55,480 bases of DNA, taken from the NCBI GenBank assembly GCA_944321685.1, contig CALUMH010000019.1:1-55480 (forward strand). The letters run 5' to 3'. The notes below the pieces were generated by a model. It was given only the letters and a program-made list of their open reading frames with translations, did not search any database and had not been told where the DNA came from. A program made the translations under genes and the position numbers. The stretch comes from an uncultured Muribaculaceae bacterium. Its GTDB lineage: Bacteria; Bacteroidota; Bacteroidia; Bacteroidales; Muribaculaceae. Below, piece after piece: positions 9,863-17,982 of the stretch. Position 1 is the stretch's first letter. Every line of letters begins with the position of its first letter.

Positions 9863-9892
9863 TTTGCAAATAAAATTTAAGTAGTAACTTTG
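9863..9892 (+). promoter_or_regulatory. Promoter of the small repeat lipoprotein
   Basis: TTTG (9863-9866), an 18-nt spacer and TAACTTTG (9885-9892). The ATG is 51 nt downstream. The close consensus match suggests strong expression. Confidence 0.65.
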
Positions 9893-9943
9893 CATCGTTT
9901 TTGAAGCATAAAAAAATTGTTTTATTATTAAAAATTCAAGAAA

Positions 9944-10126
9944 ATGAAAAAGTTAGTTTTATTACTTGCTGTTGTATTTAGCGTATCGTTGTTCTCTTGC
10001 GGTGGTGCAGCTACTACTAACGAAACTGCTGAAACTACCGACACAACTGCTGCTGTTGTTGACACAACTGCTGCTGTTGACACAACTGCTGCTGACTCTG
10101 TTGCTACCGACTCTGTTGCAAAGTAA
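9944..10126 (+). CDS. Small lipoprotein with DTTAAV repeats
   Basis: 60 aa. A lipoprotein signal (MKKLVLLLAVVFSVSLFSC) has its lipobox cysteine at residue 19, leaving a 41-residue mature peptide made only of small and acidic residues: GGAATTNETAETTDTTAAV, then repeats of V-D-T-T-A-A. The repeats come from near-identical 18-nt DNA units, so copy number can drift. It has its own promoter and hairpin terminator, which supports a real and probably abundant monocistronic gene. No catalytic domain fits; an envelope spacer or structural lipoprotein is possible. Function unknown. Confidence 0.85.
   Translation: MKKLVLLLAVVFSVSLFSCGGAATTNETAETTDTTAAVVDTTAAVDTTAADSVATDSVAK
10040..10096 (+). repeat. 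Three tandem 18-nt coding repeats
   Basis: The unit GACACAACTGCTGCTGTT starts at 10040, 10061 and 10079; the first copy has an extra GTT and the third diverges at its end. In frame it encodes D-T-T-A-A-V. Confidence 0.85.
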
Positions 10127-10167
10127 GTTTTGTCATAAGACAACAAGTAAAAAAAAGAAAAGTTTGG

Positions 10168-10204
10168 AGCTGCTTTCCTCACGATGGGGGAAACAGCTTT
10201 TTTT
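10168..10204 (+). terminator. Terminator of the repeat lipoprotein gene
   Basis: The stem pairs AGCTGCTTTCC with GGAAACAGCT (one bulged base) around a short loop and is followed by a seven-T run. Confidence 0.85.
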
Positions 10205-10246
10205 ATGCAGACGGGTATAGGCTGTTATTTTTTGGGAATTAATTGC

Positions 10247-10254
10247 TAATTTTG
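10247..10254 (+). promoter_or_regulatory. Probable valS -7 box
   Basis: TAATTTTG, 24 nt before the valS ATG. The only TTTG nearby (10231-10234) is too close to be a standard -33 box. Confidence 0.5.
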
Positions 10255-10278
10255 CAACCTGAATAAAAAAGAGGTTTT

Positions 10279-12957
10279 ATGAAAGAATTGGCTACCAAGT
10301 ACGACCCTTCGGAAGTTGAAGGGAAATGGTATAAATACTGGATGGAGCACAAATTGTTCCATTCCGAGCCCGACGGGCGTGAACCCTACACTATAGTTAT
10401 TCCGCCGCCAAATGTGACAGGTATCCTGCACATGGGGCACATGCTTAACAATACAATCCAAGACATACTGGTGCGCCGTGCTCGCATGGAAGGCAAAAAT
10501 GCCTTGTGGGTGCCGGGTACCGACCATGCTTCGATTGCCACCGAAGCCAAGGTGGTAAACAAGCTCGCACAAGAAGGCATAAAGAAAACCGACCTCACTC
10601 GCGACCAATTCCTGGAACACGCGTGGGAATGGACGCGCAAGCATGGCGGCATCATACTTGAGCAGTTGAAACGGCTTGGCGCTTCGTGCGACTGGGACCG
10701 CACCGGTTTCACCATGGACGAAAAGCGCAGCCGCAGCGTGATAAAGGTGTTTGTTGACTTGTACAACAAGGGCCTGATTTACCGCGGCGTGAGAATGGTG
10801 AACTGGGATCCCAAGGCACTGACCGCACTGAGCGATGAAGAGGTTATCTACAAGGAAGAGCATGGCAAATTGTATTATTTAAAATATTACCTGGCCCCCT
10901 CTAACCTCCCCCCTCTGGGGGAGGTTGGAGGGGCTCCCTACGCCGTTGTGGCCACTACGCGCCCGGAAACCATCATGGGTGATACCGCCATGTGTATCAA
11001 CCCCAACGACCCCAAGAACCAATGGTTGCGCGGCAAGCGTGTGATTGTGCCGCTCGTGGGGCGTGAAATACCGGTAATCGAAGATGATTATGTTGACATA
11101 GAATTTGGTACGGGATGCTTGAAAGTCACTCCGGCACACGATGTCAACGACTATATGCTTGGTGAAAAACATAACCTGCCAAGCATCGACATATTCAATG
11201 ACGACGGCACACTCAGCGAGGCTGCCGGTATGTATGTGGGCATGGACCGCTTTGCCGTGCGTGAGCAGATTGTGAAAGACCTTGAAGCTGCCGGACTGCT
11301 TGAAAAGGTGGAAGATTACACCAACAAGGTTGGCCACAGCGAGCGCACCAATGCCGTGATAGAGCCTAAGTTGTCGATGCAGTGGTTCTTGAAAATGGAG
11401 CACCTTGCCAAGCCCGCACTTGAAGCAGTGGAAAAAGACGATGTGAAATTTTACCCTGCCAAGTTCAAGAATACTTACCGCTACTGGATGACCAATATCA
11501 AGGACTGGTGCATCTCACGCCAGTTGTGGTGGGGACACCGCATTCCGGCTTATTACGTGCAGGCACCCGAGTCGGCCGGCATAGGTCGCCAATGCATAGT
11601 TGCCGAGAGCGAGGAAGATGCCCGTCGCATTGCCGTTGAAAAGTTCCCCGTGCTTGCCGGTGTAGATTTCACATTGCAGCAAGATGAGGATTGCCTTGAC
11701 ACATGGTTCTCGTCGTGGTTGTGGCCGATTTCGCTTTTCGACGGTATTCTTGACCCCGGAAATAAAGAGATTAAGTATTATTATCCTACCACCGACCTTG
11801 TTACAGGTCCCGACATCATTTTCTTCTGGGTTGCCCGCATGATTATGGCCGGATATGAATATTGCGGCGACCGCCCGTTCAAAAATGTGTATTTTACAGG
11901 TATCGTGCGCGACAAGTTGGGCCGCAAGATGTCGAAACAGCTCGGCAACTCGCCTGACCCCATCGGTCTTATTGAGAAATACGGTGCCGACGGTGTGCGC
12001 ATGGGCTTGATGCTTGCAGCCCCGGCAGGTAACGACATTCTGTATGACGATGCGCTGTGCGAGCAAGGCCGTAATTTCAACAATAAGATATGGAATGCCT
12101 TCCGCCTCGTAAAGGGATGGCAGGTTGCCGACGACATTGAACAACCGGCTGCTGCCCGATTGGCCGTGCAGTGGTTTGGCAATGTGCTTTCCGAAACTGT
12201 AGCCGAGCTTGCCGACCTATTTGGCAAGTTCCGCTTGTCGGAGGCATTGATGGCAGTTTACAAACTTTTCTGGGACGAATTCTCGTCGTGGTACCTTGAA
12301 ATGGTGAAGCCTGCTTACGGGCAACCTATCGACCGTACCACTTACGATGCCACGCTGCATTACTTTGATATGCTGCTGCGCCTGTTGCATCCGTTCATGC
12401 CGTTCATTACCGAGGAACTGTGGCAACACCTTGCCGCCCGCGCCGACGGAGAAAGCATCATGTATGCCCGTCTGCCTGAAGCAGGAGACGTGGATGCTGC
12501 TTGCATAAAGGCGATGGACGAGGCTAAGGAAATAATTGCCGGAGTGCGCACCATAAGGCTGCAACGCAATATCCCCAACAAGACTGCACTCGACCTGCAA
12601 GTCATGGGCAGCTTCACCAATCCGTTTGGCGACGTGATATGCAAGCTCGCCAATGTGCAGGCCATCGATGAAGCACAGGCAAAGGATGCCACTGCGGCAA
12701 CCTTCCTTGTCGGTACCACCGAATATGCAGTGCCGTTGGGTAACAGCATCAATGTGGAGGAAGAATTGAAGAAGCTCGAAGCCGACCTGAAGTATATGCA
12801 AGGGTTCAAGATGTCAATCGAGAAGAAGTTGGGCAACGAGAAATTTGTCAACAATGCCCCCGAGGCTGTGGTTGCAGGTGAACGCAAGAAACTTGCCGAT
12901 GCCACTGCCAAGATTGCCACTCTCGAAGCAGGCATAGCCGCACTGAAGCAGCAATAA
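10279..12957 (+). CDS. valS: Valyl-tRNA synthetase
   Basis: 892 aa class I synthetase that charges tRNA-Val and edits misactivated threonine. HIGH motif HMGH at 51-54 after [13 protein letters not shown] motif [10 protein letters not shown] near 550; editing domain entered by [13 protein letters not shown]; anticodon-binding helices; and the C-terminal coiled coil typical of ValS (about 820-890, [15 protein letters not shown]). Just before the editing domain, residues 206-219 ([14 protein letters not shown]) are encoded by a long inverted repeat and look like an in-frame insertion between YYLKYYLA and [10 protein letters not shown]. The frame is intact, so the enzyme is probably functional. 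Confidence 0.97.
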   Translation: MKELATKYDPSEVEGKWYKYWMEHKLFHSEPDGREPYTIVIPPPNVTGILHMGHMLNNTIQDILVRRARMEGKNALWVPGTDHASIATEAKVVNKLAQEGIKKTDLTRDQFLEHAWEWTRKHGGIILEQLKRLGASCDWDRTGFTMDEKRSRSVIKVFVDLYNKGLIYRGVRMVNWDPKALTALSDEEVIYKEEHGKLYYLKYYLAPSNLPPLGEVGGAPYAVVATTRPETIMGDTAMCINPNDPKNQWLRGKRVIVPLVGREIPVIEDDYVDIEFGTGCLKVTPAHDVNDYMLGEKHNLPSIDIFNDDGTLSEAAGMYVGMDRFAVREQIVKDLEAAGLLEKVEDYTNKVGHSERTNAVIEPKLSMQWFLKMEHLAKPALEAVEKDDVKFYPAKFKNTYRYWMTNIKDWCISRQLWWGHRIPAYYVQAPESAGIGRQCIVAESEEDARRIAVEKFPVLAGVDFTLQQDEDCLDTWFSSWLWPISLFDGILDPGNKEIKYYYPTTDLVTGPDIIFFWVARMIMAGYEYCGDRPFKNVYFTGIVRDKLGRKMSKQLGNSPDPIGLIEKYGADGVRMGLMLAAPAGNDILYDDALCEQGRNFNNKIWNAFRLVKGWQVADDIEQPAAARLAVQWFGNVLSETVAELADLFGKFRLSEALMAVYKLFWDEFSSWYLEMVKPAYGQPIDRTTYDATLHYFDMLLRLLHPFMPFITEELWQHLAARADGESIMYARLPEAGDVDAACIKAMDEAKEIIAGVRTIRLQRNIPNKTALDLQVMGSFTNPFGDVICKLANVQAIDEAQAKDATAATFLVGTTEYAVPLGNSINVEEELKKLEADLKYMQGFKMSIEKKLGNEKFVNNAPEAVVAGERKKLADATAKIATLEAGIAALKQQ
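10896..10933. repeat. Palindromic element inserted in frame in valS
   Basis: Two 17-nt arms (10896-10912 and 10917-10933) pair with one T/G mismatch around a 4-nt CTCT loop. The left arm begins CCCCTCTAACC and the right arm ends GGTTGGAGGGG. This C/G-rich block is unlike the surrounding coding sequence. Confidence 0.85.
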
Positions 12958-12980
12958 TTCTATCATTAAGATAATCATGG

Positions 12981-13010
12981 TGTAGAGACGCGATTAATCG
13001 CGTCTCTACA
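12981..13010. repeat. Perfect 30-nt palindrome of the TGTAGAGACG family
   Basis: TGTAGAGACGCGATT is followed directly by its exact reverse complement. It lies 23 nt past the valS stop and could serve as a terminator-like hairpin. Related degenerate copies are at 19002-19028, 19077-19103 and 53096-53119. Confidence 0.9.
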
Positions 13011-13148
13011 TTTGTATATATTTGATATACAGGCTTTAATGCCGCTGTTGTTCCTCGTAGAATGTGTGTTTAATAATATTTAGCTTAAAGGTTACATATC
13101 GACTGATATTTTTACCGCTTTGTAATATTGATATGTCGGCAAAAATGT

Positions 13149-13156
13149 TATCTTTG
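13149..13156 (+). promoter_or_regulatory. Probable -7 box of the secreted chitobiase-domain protein gene
   Basis: TATCTTTG matches TAnnTTTG. An ATTG (13127-13130) 18 nt upstream could be a weak -33 box. Confidence 0.5.
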
Positions 13157-13212
13157 TAGTCAAAAGAGGCTTCTATACGCCAAAACTGATTATTAACTAA
13201 AAACACGTGATT

Positions 13213-14802
13213 ATGAGAAAATTATTACTTTCTTTCTTGATGCTGTTTGCAATCGGCAGCTTTGTTGCCGGGGCACAAACGACAGTTTTTTATGAGTCAT
13301 TTGACAAATGTGATGGAACTGGAGGAAACTCCATTCCAAGTGGTGCGGATAATGCAATGAGTGGCAGTGCCGCTAGTCAACCTGCAAACGATGCAAATTT
13401 GGATAACAGTGGGTGGACTTATAGCAAATTATACAAGGGCGATAAGTGTGTCAAATTAGGTACAGGATCTGCTCTTGGCGAAGCTACAACTCCGGCTTTA
13501 AGTATCGATGGTAATGCTACTCTGACATTTAAAGCAGGAAGCTGGAATAATGATGCTACAACATTGGTTCTTAGTATCTCAAGTGGTACATTAAGCCAAA
13601 CGGAATTCAAATTGGAAAATGCAGTCTTTTCTGATTACACAGTGAATATCACTGGCGCATCAAATGGTGCTAAAATAACTTTTGCCGGTTCAAAGGCCAA
13701 CAAACAACGTTTCTTCCTTGATGAGGTGAAAGTTACTGTTGCCGGAGAAGTGCAAATTACAACACCTCCGACATTTACTCCTGCCGGCGGTACTTATTTA
13801 GAGGCTCAAAATGTAACTATTACTGCTGAAGATGGTGCAGAAATTTACTACACAACCAATGGTGAAGATCCCACAACTTCTTCGACAAGATACACCGAGC
13901 CGTTTGAAGTTGCCACAACCACTACGGTAAAGGCCATCGCAGTGCTTAATGAAGTAGAAAGCACTGTAGCTTCGGCCACTTATACATTCCCGGTTGAAGT
14001 TGCCAGTATTGCCGAATACCTTGAATTGGCCGAAAATACAATAGTAAAATTCAACAGCCCTGTCACTGTTACATATCAGTATGACGAAGGTTATTATACT
14101 TATGCAACGGATAAGACCGGTTCTATGCTCATATATGGTCCAGGTAAAGGTACTTTGCCTGTATATAAAAACGGTGATGTAATCCCCGCCGGATTTTATG
14201 GCAAAAAAGCTCAATTCCGTCAAACGCCACAACTCACGACTCAAATCGACAACAGTGAATATTCCAATGGTTCTTTTGCAACCGAAGTTGAAAACAGCGG
14301 TGCTATTGCTCCTGTAGCAGTTACTGCAGCCGAAGCCGGTAATGCTAAATATGTTAACTGCTACGTTATGTTCAATGACATAGAAATTTCGGGTATTGAA
14401 ACCGATGGAGAAGATGACGACCGTGAAGGTGAATTGAAAGACGCATCGGGTACGTTCGCGATTTACAACCAATTTGTTAAGGAACTTACCAAATTTGCTA
14501 ATGGTTCTTATAAGAACGTAGTAGGTATCATTGCCAACAATAATGCAACAGATAAATTCCAATTCTTACCCATTGAATTCGATGCTACTATTACGGGCAT
14601 TGAGGATGCTGTTGCCGGTGAAGCTGTTAAGGCTATCGGGCTTGACGGACGTATCGCTATTATTGGCGAGGCTGCCGACGTTGAAGTTTACAACATGGGC
14701 GGTGCTCTCATTGCAAAGGGCAACTTGAACGAAGTTAACTGCCAGGCAGGTGCTTACATCGTGAAAGTTGACGGCGAGGCACAAAAAGTAATTGTGAAGT
14801 AA
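13213..14802 (+). CDS. Secreted multidomain protein with a chitobiase C-terminal-type domain and a sorting-like tail
   Basis: 529 aa. Signal peptide at 1-20 (cleavage near VAGAQTT). A lectin-like N-terminal domain (about 22-175; FYESFDKC through FFLDEVKVTV). Then a chitobiase/beta-hexosaminidase C-terminal-type domain (about 183-260, IYYTTNGEDPTTSSTRYTEP). Then an OB-like domain (about 265-455). The C-terminal 60 residues (VEVYNMGGALIAKGNL through AYIVKVDGEAQKVIVK) resemble the type A sorting domain of type IX secretion cargo. No catalytic motif is visible; a surface adhesin or glycan-binding protein is plausible. The ATG at 13213 is preferred over an upstream GTG. Monocistronic, with its own promoter and terminator. 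Confidence 0.85.
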   Translation: MRKLLLSFLMLFAIGSFVAGAQTTVFYESFDKCDGTGGNSIPSGADNAMSGSAASQPANDANLDNSGWTYSKLYKGDKCVKLGTGSALGEATTPALSIDGNATLTFKAGSWNNDATTLVLSISSGTLSQTEFKLENAVFSDYTVNITGASNGAKITFAGSKANKQRFFLDEVKVTVAGEVQITTPPTFTPAGGTYLEAQNVTITAEDGAEIYYTTNGEDPTTSSTRYTEPFEVATTTTVKAIAVLNEVESTVASATYTFPVEVASIAEYLELAENTIVKFNSPVTVTYQYDEGYYTYATDKTGSMLIYGPGKGTLPVYKNGDVIPAGFYGKKAQFRQTPQLTTQIDNSEYSNGSFATEVENSGAIAPVAVTAAEAGNAKYVNCYVMFNDIEISGIETDGEDDDREGELKDASGTFAIYNQFVKELTKFANGSYKNVVGIIANNNATDKFQFLPIEFDATITGIEDAVAGEAVKAIGLDGRIAIIGEAADVEVYNMGGALIAKGNLNEVNCQAGAYIVKVDGEAQKVIVK

Positions 14803-14827
14803 CAATTATAGTACATAGTTGATAATG

Positions 14828-14845
14828 CGCGGACGCACGTCCGCG
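14828..14845. repeat. Small perfect hairpin downstream of the secreted protein gene
   Basis: CGCGGAC pairs with GTCCGCG around a 4-nt loop. It has no T-run and precedes the main terminator. Confidence 0.6.
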
Positions 14846-14864
14846 ACCATCACAACACATACAT

Positions 14865-14903
14865 AAAGCGACCCGTTCCCCCCTGAAGAGAACGGGTCGC
14901 TTT
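14865..14903. terminator. Bidirectional terminator between convergent genes
   Basis: A perfect 14-bp stem (AAAGCGACCCGTTC with GAACGGGTCGCTTT) lies between the converging 13213-14802 and 14937-16088 genes. A/T ends on both sides let it work in both directions. Confidence 0.9.
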
Positions 14904-14936
14904 AGTATATTATGCCCGAAGTTGAAGGAAGCCCGG

Positions 14937-16088
14937 TTACGCCTCCCGATTTTCGTATTTTGTCACAAACACAAGGGTGAGTATTGCGCCGAGCAGCACT
15001 ACGGGCATGGCTATCAATGCCGTGTATTCATAACCAAGAGTGTGGCGCAGCGGTATGCCGCCCACTGCCGCGCCTATGGCATTGCCAAGGTTGAATGCCA
15101 TCTGGATGCAGGCCGCTCCAAGCAACTCTCCGCCTTTTGAGAAATGTATGATGGAAACTTGCAAAGGGCTTGACACGGCAAACAGGCCGAACGTGCAAAC
15201 GCACATCAGCAGCACCGACAGCCACGATACCTGATAAGAGAAAAACAGTCCGAGCAAAGCTAACGTGATTACAATTTGCATAGTGAATGCAACCTTGCCG
15301 GGCGTGTAACGGTCGGAAAGGCGCCCGCTCACGAGGTTGCCTACCACCATGCCGAAACCGGCAAGCACCATAAGGAACGGCACCACGTCGCCGCTGAAGC
15401 CGCAACTTGTGGTGAGATATGGGTTAACGTAGGAATACCAGCAAAATACCGCACCGTTGCCAAGCATGGTGGATAGAATGATGAGCCACGGTGCCGGACG
15501 GCGCAGGAAATGGAATTGGCTTTTATAGCTGCTGCGAGGCAGTCCTTCCACTTGCGGCACCCACTTATAGATGTAATAGAACACGCCTATGCCGATAACG
15601 GCAACAAGTATGAATGTGACACGCCACGACATGAGTGTGCAAATGGATGTGCCGAGCGGCACGCCAAACAGGTTGGCAATTGTCATGCCGGCAACCATTA
15701 TCGACACTGCTTGCGACCCTTTGCCATGGTCGGCAAGTTTCTCGGCCACTATGGAGGCAACTCCGAAATATGCACCATGCGGCAACCCCGACACAAACCT
15801 TCCCACAAGCAGCATACCATAATTGACCGACAATGATGCAAACAGGTTGCCCACCAACATGATAACCACCAACCCGAGCAGTATGTTCTTCAAAGGGAAA
15901 CGGCGGATAAACGTCAGCCCCGGCGCTCCGCAAAACACACCGAGTGCGTAGGCCGAAATAAAGTGCCCGGCCGTGGGTATATCAACGCCCAAGTCTTGGG
16001 CTACATATGGCAATATCGCCATCATGACAAACTCGGCAATCCCAAGCCCGAGTGTGCCGAAACCTAAAGCAATCAAACTCTTTTTCAT
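14937..16088 (-). CDS. MFS efflux permease, DHA1/AraJ type
   Basis: 383 aa of almost continuous hydrophobic helices, consistent with 12 membrane segments. It starts MKKSLIALGFGTLGLGIAEFVM and has the MFS motif-A region RRFPLKN between TM2 and TM3. GRFVSGLPHGAYFG in TM4, followed by the PLGT turn, is characteristic of the AraJ/YdhP arabinose-efflux branch. The repeated motif A (GRLSDRYTPGK) is in the second half. Likely a proton-driven exporter of sugars or small toxic compounds at the inner membrane; the substrate cannot be read from sequence. Monocistronic. Confidence 0.9.
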   Translation of the reverse strand: MKKSLIALGFGTLGLGIAEFVMMAILPYVAQDLGVDIPTAGHFISAYALGVFCGAPGLTFIRRFPLKNILLGLVVIMLVGNLFASLSVNYGMLLVGRFVSGLPHGAYFGVASIVAEKLADHGKGSQAVSIMVAGMTIANLFGVPLGTSICTLMSWRVTFILVAVIGIGVFYYIYKWVPQVEGLPRSSYKSQFHFLRRPAPWLIILSTMLGNGAVFCWYSYVNPYLTTSCGFSGDVVPFLMVLAGFGMVVGNLVSGRLSDRYTPGKVAFTMQIVITLALLGLFFSYQVSWLSVLLMCVCTFGLFAVSSPLQVSIIHFSKGGELLGAACIQMAFNLGNAIGAAVGGIPLRHTLGYEYTALIAMPVVLLGAILTLVFVTKYENREA

Positions 16089-16235
16089 AAACCTAAAATT
16101 TCAATCCGGGGTGCAAAATTAGCAAAGTGCCGCAATTGCGCAAAACAGTTTTTCAGGCCACAACAAAAAAATGTTGACCTGATTCACATCAAGCCAACAC
16201 CTACACATATGTTATCCAATTACATCTTCTAACTT

Positions 16236-16300
16236 AGAGCCTGTCAAAAAAAATTCTTGGATTTAATCAAGTCATTTTGAGCAAAATTTAAACAGCCTCT
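16236..16300. mobile_element. Possible MITE or solo insertion-sequence ends
   Basis: Imperfect terminal inverted repeats (AGAGCCTGTCAAA on the left; TTTAAACAGCCTCT on the right) surround about 40 AT-rich nucleotides. The motif GAGGCTGT is typical of insertion-sequence ends in Bacteroidota, from memory. A related GGAGCCTGTTTAAAC lies at 24144-24158. No transposase is present. Confidence 0.3.
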
Positions 16301-16418
16301 TGAAATGAAAGTTACTTCTCCATGTATGCTTTCATAGTAGTGACAAGGTGATGCCTGTTTTTTACCAAGCGCACGGCAGAAAAAAATATTTTTTTTACCG
16401 TGCAATGCATATTTTGCC

Positions 16419-16426
16419 TAATTTTG
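16419..16426 (+). promoter_or_regulatory. Probable -7 box of the sigma/anti-sigma operon
   Basis: TAATTTTG about 80 nt upstream of the sigma factor ATG. It matches the housekeeping -7 box; the -33 region is not clear. Confidence 0.4.
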
Positions 16427-16506
16427 CTTGCGAATAGGTTATTTCCCGCATTGAAAAAAACAGAGCGGGAACATTGGTAAAAAACTACCGCAAACTTGTC
16501 TCTTTT

Positions 16507-17121
16507 ATGAAAGATACCATAAAGTGGAGCGACATAGTGGATGGTCGGGAAGCGGCTTACAACGCATTGTATGACCGCTATGCCGACTTGCTTTATGGCT
16601 ATGGCATGAAGATTGTGGCCGACGAGGCGGTGGTGATGGATGCTATGCAGACGCTGTTCATGAATATTTTCGAGAAACGGAAATCACTGTCGGCTCCCAA
16701 TTCAATGGCCGCCTACTTGTGCAGGTCGCTGAAAAATTTGCTTATCAACGAGATGCAAAGCGCATCAAGTAAGTACACTTGTAAAATCAACGATGCCGAT
16801 GCTGCCGATTATGACTTCGACTTGCAGCCCGACATAGAAAATGCGTTGATTGCAGGTGAAGAGGAGAATGAAAAGTTGCGCATCTTCAAGGAAGAACTAA
16901 GCAAGCTCAGCCGCCAACAGCGCGAAATGTTGTATTTGCGTTATTACAAGGGCCTTGCCATAGAAGAGATTGCCGAAATATTGTCGGTGAGCAAGCGGAC
17001 GGTGTACAACACTACAAACAATGCACTTACACGACTGCGTGAAAACAAGGTGCTTGCCCGTTACTTCGGCAAAGCTGCCATAATGTTTTTGTTGAGCATA
17101 GGGAAATTTTATAACATATAG
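16507..17121 (+). CDS. ECF-type RNA polymerase sigma factor
   Basis: 204 aa. Sigma region 2 is near residues 15-85 (LYDRYADLLYGYGMKIV, then AMQTLFMNIFEKR). Sigma region 4 is near 130-190 (LSRQQREMLYLRYYKGLAIE, then the helix-turn-helix IAEILSVSKRTVYN). The layout matches the Bacteroidota sigma-70 subfamily that pairs with FecR proteins. The ATG at 16507 is preferred over an upstream TTG at 16474. A FecR-type anti-sigma gene follows after 8 nt, so this factor is probably held inactive until a surface signal is relayed. Its target promoters are not identified. Confidence 0.93.
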   Translation: MKDTIKWSDIVDGREAAYNALYDRYADLLYGYGMKIVADEAVVMDAMQTLFMNIFEKRKSLSAPNSMAAYLCRSLKNLLINEMQSASSKYTCKINDADAADYDFDLQPDIENALIAGEEENEKLRIFKEELSKLSRQQREMLYLRYYKGLAIEEIAEILSVSKRTVYNTTNNALTRLRENKVLARYFGKAAIMFLLSIGKFYNI

Positions 17122-17129
17122 GTACGCAC

Positions 17130-17969
17130 ATGGATGTTGAAAAAATCGACATAAGCCGTTTCCCCTTGAAGCACGAGGTGTTCACAAGGAAGAAGGAACT
17201 GGGCGAGGAACTTGCCCGGCAACGTGCTGCCATGCGCCGTGCCGAAGCTGCCACTGTGCGCCGACGCAAGGTGGCGAGGTGGTTTTGTGCCGCATCGGCT
17301 GTGGCAGCAATGATTGCCGCGGCCATATTCATGTTGCACACCGTAACAGTGACAACCGGCAGCACCGGACTCCGGACAGCATTGCCATGCGGTTCGACGG
17401 TGCAAGTGGAGGCATACAGCCGCATAAGCTACAAACCACATTTATGGAATGTCGCGGGGCGCACCGTCGTGCTCGACGGCTCGGCTTGCTTTGATGTAGA
17501 GAAAGGCAATTCGTTTACTGTGAAGACCGAATGCGGCGACATATCGGTGCTTGGCACCAAATTCAAAGTTGCGGAACAGGAAGGGAACTTGAAAGTAGAA
17601 TGTTTCGAGGGCCTTGTGGAGGTGAAACCGTCTGTGCCACAATCGGGCAAGGTGCGATTGTCGGCAGGTGAAGCTGTGGAAATAAAGAGCGGCAATGTGG
17701 AAAAATCCCGGCTCGACGACAAGTACGACATAACCGACGACAAGCCGGTGCAAGAAACCATCAATTACAACAATGAGCCGCTTGGCAACATTGTGGCCGA
17801 GATGGAACGCTGCTTCGGCATAAAAGTGATAAATAAAGACATTTGCAGTAACGTTACATATTCAGGAGTGTTTTATCCCGGCGACCGCGACATGACACTC
17901 GAAGTGGTATTCTTGTCGTGCGGCATGGAATATGTCGTAGATGATGATGTGGTAACGTTGAAAAAGTAA
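17130..17969 (+). CDS. FecR-family anti-sigma factor
   Basis: 279 aa. A basic cytoplasmic N-terminus (1-49, rich in Arg/Lys) should bind the sigma factor; one membrane helix at about 50-69; then a periplasmic FecR domain (about 80-195: LPCGSTVQVEAYSRISYK, DGSACFDVEKG, ISVLGTKFKV). The C-terminus (about 205-279) resembles DUF4974, the STN-like end that meets a signalling domain on the outer-membrane side (INYNNEPLGNIVAEME through MEYVVDDDVVTLKK). It sits between the sigma gene (8 nt) and an STN-DUF3575 gene (13 nt), so the three are one operon. Confidence 0.9.
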   Translation: MDVEKIDISRFPLKHEVFTRKKELGEELARQRAAMRRAEAATVRRRKVARWFCAASAVAAMIAAAIFMLHTVTVTTGSTGLRTALPCGSTVQVEAYSRISYKPHLWNVAGRTVVLDGSACFDVEKGNSFTVKTECGDISVLGTKFKVAEQEGNLKVECFEGLVEVKPSVPQSGKVRLSAGEAVEIKSGNVEKSRLDDKYDITDDKPVQETINYNNEPLGNIVAEMERCFGIKVINKDICSNVTYSGVFYPGDRDMTLEVVFLSCGMEYVVDDDVVTLKK

Positions 17970-17982
17970 TGAGGAAACACAT

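Larger units (their letters stand above)
9593..9943. other. AT-rich divergent intergenic region
   Basis: The 351 nt between the divergent mtaB and lipoprotein genes hold the two promoters listed separately and long A/T runs. I see no RNA gene and no credible ORF. Confidence 0.6.
16089..16506. other. 418-nt intergenic region between MFS and ECF sigma genes
   Basis: Divergent promoter region, AT-rich. It holds a 65-nt imperfect inverted-repeat element (16236-16300) and a -7 box for the sigma gene (16419-16426). I see no tRNA, small RNA signature or credible ORF. Confidence 0.6.

Noticed and set aside
10040..10096. Tandem repeats as a CRISPR array
   Set aside because: The units are contiguous, in frame with a lipoprotein and have no spacers; no cas genes nearby.
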